A stretch of 64,000 nt of DNA, from assembly GCF_051020985.1 (NCBI RefSeq), contig NC_135007.1, positions 7,135,501-7,199,500 on the forward strand, read 5' to 3'. Shown piece after piece: positions 25,633 to 39,450 of this stretch (positions within the stretch are counted from its first letter, which is position 1; each line of letters opens with the position of its first letter). The position numbers and the translations under genes are program-made. Source of the stretch: Nomia melanderi. Lineage: Eukaryota; Arthropoda; Insecta; Hymenoptera; Halictidae. The notes below the pieces were generated by a model. That model was given only the letters and a program-made list of their open reading frames with translations. It did not search any database and was not told where the DNA came from.

Positions 25633-25690
<58 letters not shown>
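25616..25690 (+). repeat. (CT)n microsatellite interrupted by C14
   Basis: CT repeats on both sides of a run of fourteen C (25630-25643). Length is likely to vary between individuals and between assemblies. Confidence 0.95.
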
Positions 25691-26040
25691 TTTTCGTTCT
25701 CGTTGGGAATTACAAGCTCGTTTGCGCCTTAAAGTGGCCGATACGATGCTCGAACTTCGGGGAAATATTTTGTAGCTGAGCAATGCTGCACGAATCGCCG
25801 AGGAGGGATCATGATTGCTGATGTTTTAGTCTTTCTGTTATGCCAGAGAGCTTTGGGGTTTGTAGGACTTTTGGGTAGCCTTGTTCCGTTTAGTTGAATC
25901 CAGTGGAATGGTGGTTCTGAAGTGTAGCTTTTATGTTCTGTTTGTAGCGCAGTTTCAATTATTGTTACCGCTTCGTTCTATTGTGGAAATTTGATCTGGT
26001 AATGGAGTAATGGAATGGAGTTTTTATATAGATTTAATAT

Positions 26041-28740
26041 CTCGATTTTAGAATAGTCGTTACGTTACGTTGTTAGCAGTTTACTAAATTGTAGAAATTG
26101 ATGAAAATGTTGGTTTCTGTAAAATGGTTTGAAGGAACTGTATTAATTGAATTTTCCCTCACAAAGGGTTGACATTGCCGGTGTTCTTCCCTAGCATTCC
26201 GTTTGTCTGTTTGCTTGTTCGCTATGGATCCAGGTTTCCTCACATATCCGCTCGTTCCCCGATTGCTTGGAGGTTCACTGATTTGGATACGTATCGCAGA
26301 TTCGCATACGTTGTTCGCGGGTCTTGTGACGTGACGCGTGTACTGTATACACGTTGATCTTCGAGCTACGTGAACGGATTCTTGGGAAATGTGATTGTAA
26401 AAATTAGGAGAAACCAATGTTTGTATTATTTAAGCTTGAAGATTTTCAGTATTTAATTCCAATATGAAATCGATTTAAAATCCCTTTGTTCGGTAATCGA
26501 TGGAATCAGTTATCAAATTTTCAATAAATTGCATGATTACAGTGTATTTCACAAAATTCGCAAATATTATTCTTGACGTGATTTACAAATTTTGCTCTGT
26601 GATATTCGATTCAAAATAATTTCAATTTCTCCTCTCGTTCGTAAATATCTGCGTGTGTATCGATTCGAGCGTTAATTGAAAATGTTATGGGTACCGAAAA
26701 ATCGACTTTTATTCGCGGTTACAACAACGGTAAATGTTTCAATGGCGTAAACGATACTCTGCCGACGGATAGGTAAATTTCGTGCAGTAAGAAGTCCATT
26801 AAAACGAATCAACAAAATGAATCAGCGTCGAGTGAAATGTAACGTTGCGTATCGTCGAACATTCTCCAATTGCAAGCCAATGGAGAACATGATCGTTGGC
26901 TAATTGCAAATTGCTGGGGAACGGGGTTGCATAATTATTCGCTATTTACAATCAGTCGGGGATATAATTTCGTATTCCGGTAACTTCATTATTGAATGTT
27001 ATCGATACATACGCCGCGTATTAGCATCCACCGCATAGCGATTTCCGAGCGCTATGAAATTCATCGTGTTTCAGGGAAAACGGAGCCGCCGCGTTGTTGA
27101 AAACTGGCAACTTCTCGACGGGATCAATCGCGGTAGCTAACTTCAAAGCTCGGTTAATTGGCAAAGTGACTGCGTCTCTACATCGTAGCTATCTCTATGG
27201 GCATGCTATACCCAGGCGGTCGGTTCTCATAGGTCACGGAGAGTACGATTGACCTCGACATTACCTGTAGTACATTTCTGTGTTCTAACTTTATTGGTTT
27301 GTTCAAGCTTATTGGGTAAAACTTCTATAATGGCAACGGTCGCAACTGTTTTAGCTGTATCACTGGCGTAAAATAGATAAGAAGAGTTACGACAATAGCT
27401 TCAAATTAATTCAATAATTAAATCCAAAATAAAATTGTAATCTTTCTCACTGTAAGATTATTAATACTTTCAAATCGATGTTCAGAAATGTGTATTTATA
27501 AATTTACTTATAAATATTAAATTCATATTTCTACAAATTTCAGAGAACTGAAATTTGATTGTTTTCGTCAATGGATTCGATGAACATAAAATGGAACGAA
27601 ACTCCATTACACTTTTATTAATCGTACAATTTAAAGCGTCGAAGATTTATACACGTTGTAAACGGATAAACATCGGCAGCCTAATTACATTATAGACACG
27701 AGTAGGAAATGGGATCAAAGGAAACTATTACTCAATGATTTATTTTAACGTTTGTTCCCCTTTGTTATCGCGAACGCTTCTGCTGTGAAAGGAACGAAAC
27801 AATAAAAGTGGCGCGAAATTTCTATTACCGCGTCGTGAAATCTGGATTAGTAATAACATATGTCACGGGAGATTTCGAAAGTTCCGGGTTAAATTTCCAG
27901 GGCAATGGTGGGCTGAATTAGTGCGGGTATAAAAATATATTTCAGACAGAATTCGCCTGGTTGTTCGATGTAAGTGGCAATTTTCTCGGACGCGTGGAAA
28001 TCTCTTTGAACACCGGGTACGGGGACTAACTGCGCGTCGAGAGTTCCACCGTGAAATTACCTCCGCGGTTTCACGATAATAATTGCGATGAATGGCCTTT
28101 CATTGCCGCGGAATGAAGGAGTTTAGCGATAGAGCTGTTTTACAACTCGGATCGATGCGTGAAGCTGTCTTTCCTCGTTAGAAAATAACATTCCCGTACG
28201 TGGGCTGACTCACAATGTATCCAGCGGCGCGATTTCTAGAACGTATCGCGTTCAATAAACCTGCGCGCGTATTCGGCTCTTCTACGACACGTGTCAGTGT
28301 GCACGTTACATACGTACATCGTGCCAGATAAATCAAACGCTTATTCTTATCCGTGTACACTCACCTTTACTTTTTTCATTCAACCGTCGATCCTTGAGAT
28401 ACCGATCGACACTTAAACTTGCACCGCGCACAGTCGATTCGTTCGATTCTTTTTTTCGTTTCGGTGCAGTCGAATTTTCATTGCACACTCTTAGCAAATT
28501 TTCTTACTGAATTATGATTGTAGACGCATTTAGAAATTTCATAAATCCGTTGTGTTCTTTAAATACGAGAAAGTTGTGAAAGTACTTGAAACACCAGCGG
28601 GGATTCGTTACGTTAGGAAGATTCTGTTTCCTGCCACTTAAAATCTTCCTATTCAAATGGAAGCGATTCTGCACGGTGATTTTTGTTATATAATTCGCCT
28701 TTTACGTTGAATCTTTCGCAGACCTCTTCCTTCATTTTAA
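26041..28740. other. AT-rich intron, nothing recognised
   Basis: AT-rich sequence with scattered CpG-containing patches. No repeat, gene or RNA could be supported. Confidence 0.4.
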
Positions 28741-29460
28741 CTACAATTATTCCATTATACAACATACACAAAACTTGTATATAATTTCACCGTCGAAATC
28801 GATTCATCTTTAGAGAAACCTCCTTTTGACGCCAACGTCAAGAATTATATTTCAGAAATTCTGCTTTCAGTGTAAATCGAAAACAGTAATTCTGCATTCG
28901 TTGAACCGATAACGTCAAATTTCAATTTCAAATACACACCCGTATTATGAATTCCATACGTGCGCTTATCCTTTTCCGCGCTATATTTTATTTTCCTACG
29001 TTCCATTCTTCTCCGCCTTTGGCATCGCTTGCCGCCCTGGCGCAGTCTCGAGGCTCCTCTTAAACGATTCACTAAATGTTAGGAAAATGCTATCGCCCGC
29101 ACGCATGAAATAACCATTCAGCGAAGTGGCCGCGTTCGACGCGCCCACTAGGCAACCCCTTTTGTATCCGGCTCCAACTCCCCGCGCGCTTGTCGTTTCT
29201 GCATATTTTCTTGCGGTAACCGAGGCGAGTCGGAACTGGGAACTTAGAAAGCCGTATTCTGCATCCGTTTCGTCCGCGATCTTCGTGTTTTTCATTCCCC
29301 GACAGCGGCGTCCCCGGAATCTCTTCCCCTCCTTTCATTTCAAACCGGAAATTAGGAAGATGATATCGTCCCGAAGCACGGCCGAGATTTTATTTTCGTG
29401 ACGGTTTTTGTTTAACGTGGAACGGAATTTTTGCTGCTGGTTTAAGCGACGAACCACTGT
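28741..29460. other. Small GC-richer island (unit 6, weak)
   Basis: The left flank 28741-28800 counts A24 C14 G3 T19. The right flank 29401-29460 counts A13 C10 G17 T20. The core is about 28970-29400. The asymmetry is in the same direction as elsewhere, but the sample is small. Confidence 0.3.
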
Positions 29461-29880
29461 GGAATTTGTAAGCCACATTATTATGCATTTAAGTCTATAG
29501 ACTGTTCTATTTATAATAAAAATTAAGATATCATAATTAACATAAAAATAAATCGGTTGTCTATTTTTGCAGATCCTTAAAATTTGTAGTGTCCACGATC
29601 ATGTTAATTTTATATTGAATGGGTTAGTGTCTGATACCAATTTTTATATGAAAATGAAATGAACTTTATTTTGAATGAAAATGAATTTATATTTTGGGAA
29701 AGATATTCTCTAATGTTAACATTAAATTTGGATAAAAATATATTTCATAGAAGTTGGTTCTTTTTACTAATATTAACAATTAAATGTCAGTTTAATAAAA
29801 ATAATATAAAATTAATATATTTTATGAGCTTAAATCTGTATATTAAAAGATACAATCTCTATTTTTAATTCTACACCAAT

Positions 29881-31620
29881 TAAAAATTTATCAATCGTTG
29901 TCTACAACAAATTTATTTTCAAGTTCTCTTGAAAATTCATACTCGTAGTTGCCACAAACATCTTACCACCAACTCGTAAACTCTCTCAGACAATTTTCCA
30001 AAACCAAGAACCCAAGAAGAATCTACTCCATCAAATAAGACATCCGTGAAACCAGAAATAATCTAAAACTTCATCCATCGTTCCATCATTGCCAAAGTTC
30101 TCCGCCGGCTCATGCTCCATTAACTTCCGCGGAAAGTCATCGAGCGTATCCAAACATTCCGGAAGCCGGTAGAAAAGCGCACCCACCGATTCCCACCCGA
30201 TTCCTCCGATCAGCGAAAAAATCGTTGAACAGAATTGCGGTACCGCGCCGTTTCAATTACGAACGCCGGTCACGGAAATTTTTCCGCGCGCGGGTACCAA
30301 ACGACGAGTATCGAGCTCGTTTTACGGCGCGCAGTTGCCAAAACACGGCTCCCAATATCGCGTTCGCTTGCGGCCGGGGGGTGGTGAGTTCGCCCGCCAC
30401 CGCCATCGCCACCGTCATTGCGCGCGCGATCGATTGGACTCTTTCAATTTCGCGGATCTGGCCGCGCACACCCTGCTTTCTCAATTACACGGTGCCGCTC
30501 TAACCTTTATTGCGCCCGGCATCGTCGAATCGGGTATTCTTGCGCAATCCTCGCCGGAGCACGGTAATACTGGGGATCCGTAAGCTGCGAGCAAAAACGG
30601 GGGTGGTAGTCGGTCGGAGAGGCGAGGAGGGATGAAGGCAGGCAGGGTGGATAGGGGGTTGCCGGGTGTTGAGGTTGTCGGCGGGGGGCGTGAGATGTGA
30701 TAGACGCGAGGGTACGGTAGGGGGTGGTAAGGATGGCAGTGAAGAAACAGTGGGCGAGAAAACGGGCGAGGAAAGAAGAAAAGTGGCGGAGGGAGCTGGA
30801 AAAGGGGAAGAGAGAAGATGCTAGTGTACTAGCGTGCGAGCGAGCGAGCTAAAGCTTGCCGCGGGGGTGGGTGGATGGTAGAGAAAGCAAGGAGGTGCAG
30901 CGGAGAAGGCGATCGATGCACCGTCCCGGCCATACGGCGGTGCCTGAGTCAGCCTTTCGCGAGCATTGGCCGCCGGTATTACGGCTGCGCTTGTCGTAGA
31001 AAAGCGGCAACCGAGGAGCGGATTGGGGCTGAAGGAGAAACGGGGGTGGTTGAACGAGGGGGGGAACGGGGATGGAAAGACTGAATCGTTGCCGCCAAAC
31101 GCAGCCTCTGCAAGTACCGGCTGGTTACCGCGGTAGAAGTGACGTTCCAAATGAATATCAACAAGCGCGCAGCCTCCGGATGAGATGAGATGAGACCACG
31201 ATGTTGGATGGGCGGCGGGCAGAGGGGGCGGAAATGGTCGGCGACTGAGAGGGAAAAGCGGGGATGAGGGCGAATTTTATTTTCGCAGGCGCGGCGCGGA
31301 TACATGACGCGGGGAGAGGATAGTTTTTCTTCCTCCGGTGCCTTTTTCTCTCCTCGCTCTCGTTTTTTAGCCCTCGTCTTCTCGTTTGTTTGTCGTCTGT
31401 TCTATCGATTGTCTCGGAGACGCCGGCCTCGTTGTACTCCGAGCGCGCGACTGTGTCTGGGTTTCAAGACGTGGCGTTCTACGGGATATAATGATGCGAT
31501 GCGGCGCGATAATAGGGCGGAGGAGAATTTGGTGTTGCGGCTTTGAGGGTTTGTTGCTTTTCGGGGCGATATTTTTTTTACAGAAATTGTGTCACTTTGA
31601 TCAAACGAATTTAATATTTT
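29881..31620. other. GC-rich island with mirrored flanks (unit 7)
   Basis: The left flank 29881-30120 counts A85 C65 G23 T67. The right flank 31561-31620 counts A17 C7 G10 T26. The core, 30120-31540, includes a G-rich top strand at about 30590-31080. Several chance frames exist; none resembles a protein. The AT-rich stretch 29461-29880 just before it holds nothing recognisable. Confidence 0.55.
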
Positions 31621-31740
31621 TAAGGTGTTTACGGACGAAACTGGACAAACAAATGAAAACTGTGAAAAGTTAAATGTGACTGACGCAGAGTTTAGAGAAT
31701 AAGTTACCGAGTCCTGTAGCAAATCCAGTGTAAAAGAGCC

Positions 31741-33120
31741 ATCTTTTATTTTATTCTCACTTGAATTCTCAGTCAATGCCCCAAACGTAATTCTCCAAAT
31801 CCATTAACTATGACCAGACTGTCAAAAAATGATTGTCAACACCTCCCACCTAAAAACAGGAACACGCAGACCCTTTATCTCACGGGTTCCGCGTCCGTGG
31901 CGAAATAATCCATAGAATTTTCCATCGCGGCAACGCGAAATCGGCGGCACAGGTACCCGGGAACCGTCGGGTTGCGTGTCTGTCTATCGGTTTTGTTTGT
32001 CACGCGCCGGTTCGGTGGTGAATCTCGCGTGGCGGTTGAATCGCGCTCCCGCGGATATTCCCGAATATATCCCGGATGTATCTGCGGATGGTTGGCTGTG
32101 CGAGCGGAACGTGACAGCCGGCTTTGGCCGCTAATTGCATCGGGGATAACGCTCGGGGAACGGTCGACGTTCGCGCCGTGGGGTCGACGGGAGGAGGGTG
32201 GGTTTAGAAGGGAGGAAAACGGTCGTCGGTTCGATCTCCGCTTCTCTTTGCCGGTTGCAATTGGTCCGCAAGGGCGTAGGAAAGGAAGCAGGAGAAAGGA
32301 AAGGTGGATGGAATGGTTGAAGGTGGCTCTCTACGGCTAGAATGGGACAGGGGGATGGGAACGAAAGAGAGAATGGGAGAGGTGGAGAGAAAGAGAGAAT
32401 CGCACAGGAGAGTTTCGAGCGTGGTCGAAGCAGGAAGAGTACCTGGCAGCTGGGGGGACGGGGTGGGGAAGCCAATTAATTTTACGATGGCAAACAGTGA
32501 GACTGTCGCAACGCCGTTTCTGCAGTTCACCGAAGTAATTAAAGTTTAAATTGTTTTGAAGAACAATAACGCCCCTACCCACCCCTCCCGGCCTTTCCAT
32601 CGGTTTCACCGGCTGTCTCTTCGGGCGCGCATCTACCCACGTCTACGACGTGGTCCCGTGATTCTGAACGAGAGAAAGAGACGCATGGCCACGGCGACGG
32701 GTCTCGGAATTGAGACGCGCACCGGAAGTCGAGGACGGACGCGTCCATTTCGCGGCGGCGACGGCATCGTTGTTGTCCCGACTATCAACCGATACGTGAT
32801 ACGCTGTTCCGCGGCGAAGGTCGGTCGATAAACTCTCGTCTCCGAATCGTGGTTCTTGGTTTCGTAGTTGGAATGAGGACTGAAAGGGTGAAATAGCTTA
32901 TTTGAGATGCAATGCGCTAAATTCGGGAAGTTATTTGCGGTGTTAGTGATTTGTTTATGTTTTATAAAGGTCTGAGGCACGAGAAGATTAAAAGTAACAG
33001 TATCTAAATTTTGACTTTTGTCGGTTTTGAACGAACTGTTGTTTAACTTTTTTTAATCTGTTGGGAAGTTTAATTTTGGAGAAAGGTTAATGGCGATGTT
33101 GGAATATTTCACTTTGTTAT
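31741..33120. other. GC-rich island with mirrored flanks (unit 8)
   Basis: The left flank 31741-31860 counts A41 C32 G11 T36. The right flank 32881-33120 counts A67 C20 G58 T95. The core is 31870-32870, with a purine-rich top strand at about 32190-32430. Confidence 0.6.
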
Positions 33121-34140
33121 GCATGTACTCGAGGTAATTGCGGTAAACTTTAGGCATCATCGACAGGGGTTCATGTTCTAATATTTTTCTGTAAGAATAA
33201 AGTGCGACGTAAACATGTTTGCCAACCGTTCACGGTAATAGCCTGGCTTTTATTTTGTCGATGAACCCTAGCCCGGCATCGATTAGCTCAGCGTCGACCT
33301 GGCTGCAATAATATCGGCTCGACTCTGCTTCGTCCATTACACGCCATCGCTCTAATTATTACCCCGTGGATCGAGTTCTCATCGATTCGTTGCGCGCCGG
33401 AGTACAGGGTGATTGAGGTTCAAATGAATGTGACGAATCGCGAGAAATCAAGATTAATCGGCGCCGAGAAGTGGACCTATTAAATCGCTCAACTTTTTCT
33501 CATTTATTCGATAACGTGCAAGGAAGTGCATTACGAGTCACTTCGTGCTTCATTTATCGAGATTACACAATGTACACGATCTGTAATTGCCTCTCGTTGC
33601 ATTATAAAATATTAGATAACATTTGCATTAATGGATATCAACAATGTTTCTATCTCATGTTCGCCAACAGGAATTTTTTAATCTCAACGTTCCTTTCGGA
33701 ATTTCACTTTTTGACCGTTCATAATTTATTAAGAGTAAAAATGTTTACGTTTGCAAAATTTAGTTTAAAATTTCCATTATGAGTCTCATTCGATGTTACA
33801 AAGGAAGGGACTAGTCAAGGAAATAAATTTCTCTCTTAACCTGCTTTTCATTAAGTACTGTACACACTTGAAATTAGCATAAAAATCCACTGGACGGTAA
33901 TAAATGTTTGAAAACGAGTACCAGATGTAGATTTAATTAGGAGTTGATGTTATCAAGATCGAATGATATAATTAAGTTTCTTCTTCAGTGATGTAATTAA
34001 AAAGTTTCTTACCCTAATTAAGACAGGCAGCAATTTTAGTCTATATAAATATGTATTTTCACTGGGAATGATTCACGAATTATTGTTAGGTAAGGGATAA
34101 CGAAATCCTGAGTCTAAAATCAAATTTACTTAATAATATA
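33121..34140. other. AT-rich spacer, nothing recognised
   Basis: TACAGGGTG at 33411-33419 resembles a motif common at ends of arthropod transposons, but no element could be delimited. The rest is plain AT-rich sequence. Confidence 0.4.
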
Positions 34141-35400
34141 TTCCATTTTCTACAACTCAAACAAACAATCATCGAAAACATCTTCTCATCAATATCTTGC
34201 TCATCTATTCAAACTTACATGATATCTCTCCAAAACTCCCTAAATGACTTCCACCCCCCATTAAAAAATTCCAAACATCCCCTTGAACACCTCAAGTCCC
34301 CAGTAACCATGGTAAATCAAACTGTAGTATCGCATCTCTGTCATTAACCTATTCCCTACCTAAAAACACTATTCAGAACCAGGTATTGTTTCATCCTCCA
34401 CGTTTCTGTTCAATTGTATTTAATTAAGTCGTACCCGTTCACCCATCGTATTTCGAGTATCTAGTGATCCAGGTCGTCGAGTGTAATTTTCCTAGCTATT
34501 AGTTGAAGCTGCTCGACGGGCGAGTTAACGGATCGGTCCCAGTGAAATCTAGAGGAGCAAAAATCGCGCAGCGCAGGTGTCTCCGGTCGGATTAGCCGGC
34601 GCGGCTCGTAAACCACACTATGACTAATTATCGGCATTGACGCGACTAAAGGAGCGGAAGACCGGTTGATCATGGCTGCTGGAGGACGGCGGGGGAGGGA
34701 CTACGTAGAGCTTACGCTATGGAGCGGAGAATCAGTAGTTGCCTAGGCCCCGTTGCTCTCGCAAACTCATTACGTGAAGCTTGTACCATGCCCTACCCCC
34801 TATCCCTTTCGCCGTCCCTTCTACTCTGTCCTCAGACCACCCCCGCCACTCCCCCTCGCCTGTCGACACTAATTATAACCGTAATCATGCCGCGCATTAA
34901 CTCTCCTTGTACGGGTAATTGTTAATGAGAGCACGCGAACCAGATTACATTGCCGCGCCAGTCCCGCGAGCCGCCATTGGTAATTAGGACCATCTTCAAT
35001 AGACCGGATGTTTGTTATCTCCTATTTTCGGATTGTCTCTTCATCGTGCCCGGTTTTCCACCGTTTTCTGTCGCTTGTTCCGCTGGTTCCGTTGGTTCCG
35101 TTGGTTCCATCCCGGCAATATGCGTGTCCTGTATCGCTTTTCGTGGGAACGATACATAGTTGTTATGCTCGTTTTTTTTGCTTCTTTTTTTGAAAGGGGA
35201 AAGGAGAAACTTTGTCGATCACTCGGTGTTCAAAGAGAAATGTGTTTAATTCGATTAATTTTTAAATTTTGAAACGTTTCGTCGGATATAGTTTTTTACA
35301 GTGTGCCTCGACATAAAAACGGTAGTAGACGATTAAGAGATTAATAGCTTATTATATTATTGATTTTATGGAATTATTTGCTTATGGAAATTGCAGAATG
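34141..35400. other. GC-richer island with strongly mirrored flanks (unit 9)
   Basis: The left flank 34141-34320 counts A65 C57 G9 T49, the strongest C over G excess in the window. The right flank 35161-35400 counts A70 C24 G49 T97. The core is about 34430-35110, with a C-rich stretch at 34780-34870 and a 9-mer tandem at 35077-35109. Confidence 0.6.
35077..35109 (+). repeat. 9-mer tandem repeat, about 3.7 copies
   Basis: GTTCCGCTG, GTTCCGTTG, GTTCCGTTG and then GTTCCA, in a row. Confidence 0.9.
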
Positions 35401-38024
35401 TTGGTCACTGATACTGATTTGGTAGGTTATATTGTACTTTCATTGTCGCAGAAAGTTCGATAGTAATACTAGATATCGTTTTCCAAGCCAATTTTGTTAA
35501 GTAAGTTATTTTGCTGTCGTTTAAGCCGATGCCGTGTCGAGAACTCACGGAGATAAAAGTTTGACCTACTGTCTACTTCTTTTGTATCGATTGTACATAG
35601 TTCCTGAGTGTAGTCGCGTGATCAATGCGAACGATGCCAAACGTTTGGCACGCTGTGATTTCAACCGCTCTATCGGGTTTCTCCTTGACCCAAATCTAAT
35701 CGTGCCGATACATTGTTCATCGTACCGAATAACAGTGACCTTTGCTGGCTCGTCTCACAGTTGACGAATCGTTACAATTTTCCGATAATCATTAATTTCG
35801 CGGATACGCATGTAACAAAGTGCTGTTTTCGGGCCGTAATATGTACCTCGATGTAAGGTCAAATGAAATGTTACACTTAATTGCGATATTATTCCGCCGT
35901 ACCAGATAAACATGACATCATTAGAATTTCAATTTCAAAATGCTTCCGTAATTCAATAATTTCTAAAGCGATTTACGTCTAGATATACTTCTTAATCCTC
36001 GATTTATTAGATTTCTCCTTGTTTAATGCACAATGTACGATCTGTGTTTTTCAGTTGAAATATTTTCTGTGACTTTATAAAACTCCAAATTGTGACTCCA
36101 ATTCTTTATGAACTAAATTAAAGGTAAATTATTTCATTGTAATAAATTCATTGTTATATGTAAATACTATTATTCACTTTTATCAAGTGATAATACTATT
36201 AAAAATTATTTGTGATCAAATACAATGACAAATAAAAAATAGTTTACACGCTGGATTGTAAATACTTGTGTTTACTATGCGTGCCAGTCGCATTACATAA
36301 TCGGTTTCTTTAAAAGTATGGTGTGCTCGATCTGAGATCCAATTGCAACCATCTGTTGTTCACCGTGTCGGGTTTCACGAGTCTGTAACGTGAATCTGCT
36401 TCGCGCTGATAAATTGTTACGACCTTGTTACGGTCATTAATTAGATCCACTTAAGTATCTGCTTTAATCTGATCTCGTTTAAAAATCGATTTAAACACAC
36501 AGAGCACTACCGTTTTACACATTTACATTTAGTTTCCCCTACTTCGGATTCCGTAAATTTATGCTACGTAAGGGACAAAATGTTTTTCATTAGGCAATTA
36601 TAGACACTGTCATGTTCATTTCTTCGTACTTACATCATTCGCATCGTTCTACTCGCGTTACAGCAAAGTACTTTTCCGCAATTGCCCATGAGAGGTATTA
36701 TACTCCACGTAACACCTGCTGAAAATCGCACGCTATCTCCGCGATACTTGACGTGCGGCCTATAACCATCCGCCCACGAATGGAATAATCGCGACAGCGC
36801 GTTCACGCGAAACTTTGCACCGATGACACACGAGTGACACGAGGAAAATAGCTTTAAGCTATCTTCAGTCGCACGGAACCAATCTCCAACCTATCTTGTT
36901 TCGATTTCTGAAGTGTCATTCCACATTCAATTAATATTCCACCCATTTTACGTCAGCGTGATCACGTACCGATCAATTGCAGAGCAATCGTGTATCAGGA
37001 AAAATAATGAAACCGACTGATTCCAGCTTCATATCGAAAGACATTTCGTCATCCAGTGTCTTTTTATAGATCCTCGATCGTTTTCCAGGAAACAATTGTC
37101 AATCGACAATACGATCGACTAATTCGATGAAGAATTTATTACTGAAGGAATACTACGATTTCGAAACCATAACCACATGGAACTGTCGATTGTGTCGGTA
37201 CGGATAATACTGACCTTTACCCTCTCGGTAGCTGGCGTTAACCAATCTGGGTGCGGGATGCGGGACCAACAAAGAACAGAGTGAGAAATGCCGGTATGCG
37301 CTCGATTCTAATATTAGCGGCCGTATGGGCCGCCCGATCAGAAAATTTCAGCGTCATGGCTTTTAGTATAGAGCAGGTCTACTGCACACGCCAACACGAC
37401 GATAATCAGCGCTAACTTGGCTCTAACTATTCATAGCACGTGCGCAATGTTGTGCCCGGCACGTTGCCCGGATCAGGCGTCAACTCGTAATGCAGCCTCT
37501 GCTCTTTGCTTCTCTCTCTCGTTCTCTTCCCCTCCGTTTCTCTCTAACCACCGCTTCCTCTCTCTCCCTCTTCCTCTTTCAGTGCACGTACCTATAGAAT
37601 GACGCATAGTAGTGCACACGCATTGGCGGTGCATTATCGCGTCGATCGTTGCAACGAGATCCGTCCGGACGGGATTTTACTTCCCGAATATTTATCAACG
37701 GCCGCGGCACGATGTTGCACGTTGGATCGATCGATGTCGTTAATTACACGCCGTTAGAGAGCAAACTGACGTCCGCAGGCTCTGATTTCATTAATTTTAT
37801 CATCTCGATTAAAATCACGACGATTGATAATAACCCCGTTGCTGTGTCGGGACGTATTCAATGCGCGGCGCGGGTGTTGTTTATAAAAACATTGCCCTGA
37901 TCGTGAAATAATCGCGAGCTAGAACTTCGCGATTCGATTTTGCTGAATCAACTTTCTCCGTTGGAATAACCGATAAAAGAAAGATGTGACTGGTAATTCT
38001 GTAATAATCATCTTCTTCTTTTCA
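35401..38024. other. AT-rich intron with a pyrimidine tract, no gene seen
   Basis: Hairpin at 36163-36200. A long pyrimidine tract at about 37495-37580 ends in TTTCAG (37577-37582), which looks like a good 3' splice site. However, the frame joined to exon 1 in the right phase does not continue the MBD and stops after about 57 codons. Confidence 0.4.
36163..36200. repeat. Near-perfect 16-bp hairpin
   Basis: AATACTATTATTCACTT faces AAGTGATAATACTATT across a 5-nt loop, with one mismatch and one bulge. Confidence 0.75.
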
Positions 38025-38202
38025 TTAACACTAAAGCTACCGGACAGGTCAAATTGACCTATAGAATTTTTATTTTGCAAGTCTTTACATTACGAAGGCC
38101 TTTTTGCGATTTTCAATTAAATGTGTGTATTTGCATAGACACAAAACTAGGAGACCTTTCGAATCTTCAGAAACTCTAATTGCTCAGTAGCTATGCTGTT
38201 AA
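38025..38202. mobile_element. TTAA-flanked MITE-like element, family B, copy 1
   Basis: It begins TTAACACTAAAGCTACCGG. Its end, read in reverse, is TTAACAGCATAGCTACTG, an imperfect terminal inverted repeat bounded by TTAA. The subterminal GGTCAAATTGACC is nearly palindromic, and a related sequence is found in copy 2. At 178 bp it is too short to code for a transposase. TTAA ends are the hallmark of piggyBac-type elements. Confidence 0.55.
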
Positions 38203-39450
38203 AATTGGCTGATGTCACTTCCGTGCATTCTCTAACGAACAGCTCATTAACTTCCAATCAACAGAGTTTCTTTCATGCTTTACGAGCGTAACTCCGCGAA
38301 TTACGAAAAAGTTGCTCCAGCCGCGTCGCGATACTTCATTTCCCGCGGAACAAGATCGTCGGCGCATTAAAACGCGCGTCGGTCGTCGGACCAGTTCCGC
38401 TCGAGAGCCGGCCGCGGAAAAATCAAGCGAAACGGACACGCGGCGCGCGCGAAAAATAAAACGGCCGTTTCTCATTACGCGTCACGATATAAGGTATCGG
38501 ATCGCGGGAGCAACTAATACGATTCTCCCCCGGCTCTCAGCTCGTTCGGGAATGCGTTCGCGCGATAATTTATGGTTCGCTGAAATGGAAATAAAAGTGT
38601 GTTGTCCGCGCCGGTCCCGTCATTAATCCCTCCCTCCCCTCGCCGTTTCGCGCGCCATTATCTATTCTGCGGGCGTTGGGGCTGATAAATCTTCTCCGCA
38701 CGAATTAATAACACCGTGGCTAGACCGGATCAATCTCACTGCCAAGGTTCCGCGGGACGAGTTCCTCACACGAGGAAAAAGGAACGAATCCTGCCGTTCC
38801 TGTCTTCGAGAAACTCGTACGGGCTCGCGGCGAAAGCAATTTGCTCGTCTTGAGACCGCCGGTAAATCACCCGGCGCCCATCGCGAGCACCGACTCTCGC
38901 CGCTTCGCAACTCTTTTCTCGTCGGTTATTTTCCCTGTGCGTCCTTCTAGTCCTTCCCTTCAGATTAAAATCCTTCGACAGAACTACAGTAGGACTCCTC
39001 ATAACGCGATTAGTGATACATCCTAACATACAAGCAGTGGACTAACTCAGTAGAAGTTGGACCAGTATTCAAAAGGGGCATTTTATGCAACATTCGTAAA
39101 CGTTGTTAAATAATGGATCGTCGGAAAAAAGAAGGAAACATTCACGTTTCACGATTCACTTTATCTATTATATCGCTAGTTTCCGGATCATAGGCTACCT
39201 CGATAGTCTTACAAAGGAATGCACCGACAACCTTAGAATGCGTGTTTTAATCCTTTCATCTCGAATAGTTCACATAGGTACCACGATCATTTTAAATTAC
39301 CGGGAAGCTAAAAAACGCCTAGATAAAGGAATATTGTACTACACGTGGATCTCTGGTTCTGGCTGACAGCTTAAGTGCTAATTTGCTGTCAGTACATGTG
39401 TTTTGGTTGGTTAGTGCGCAGTCGAAAGTTTTATTCTCATAAAATTCATA
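38203..39450. other. Mixed intron, GC-richer at 38290-38960, no gene seen
   Basis: A GC- and CpG-rich patch holds chance frames on both strands. An 8-bp perfect stem CTGACAGC/GCTGTCAG lies at 39363-39392. No other feature is supported. Confidence 0.4.

Larger units (their letters stand above)
23821..26040. other. GC-rich island (unit 5) with GA and CT microsatellites
   Basis: The right flank 25801-26040 counts A50 C26 G65 T99; the left flank is weak. The core, about 24300-25790, is the most complex island: a purine-rich top strand at 24640-24870, a CCGG palindrome, and GA and CT tracts facing each other. GA tracts with GAGCGAGCGAGC can bind GAGA-type factors in insects, so a promoter or regulatory element is possible but unproven. 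Confidence 0.5.

Noticed and set aside
37557..37760. Strong acceptor-like site (pyrimidine tract plus TTTCAG) followed by an open stretch
   Set aside because: Joined to exon 1 in the required phase it reads Ser-Ala-Arg-Thr rather than Ser-Pro-Ser-Gly, and stops after about 57 codons. No donor was identified.
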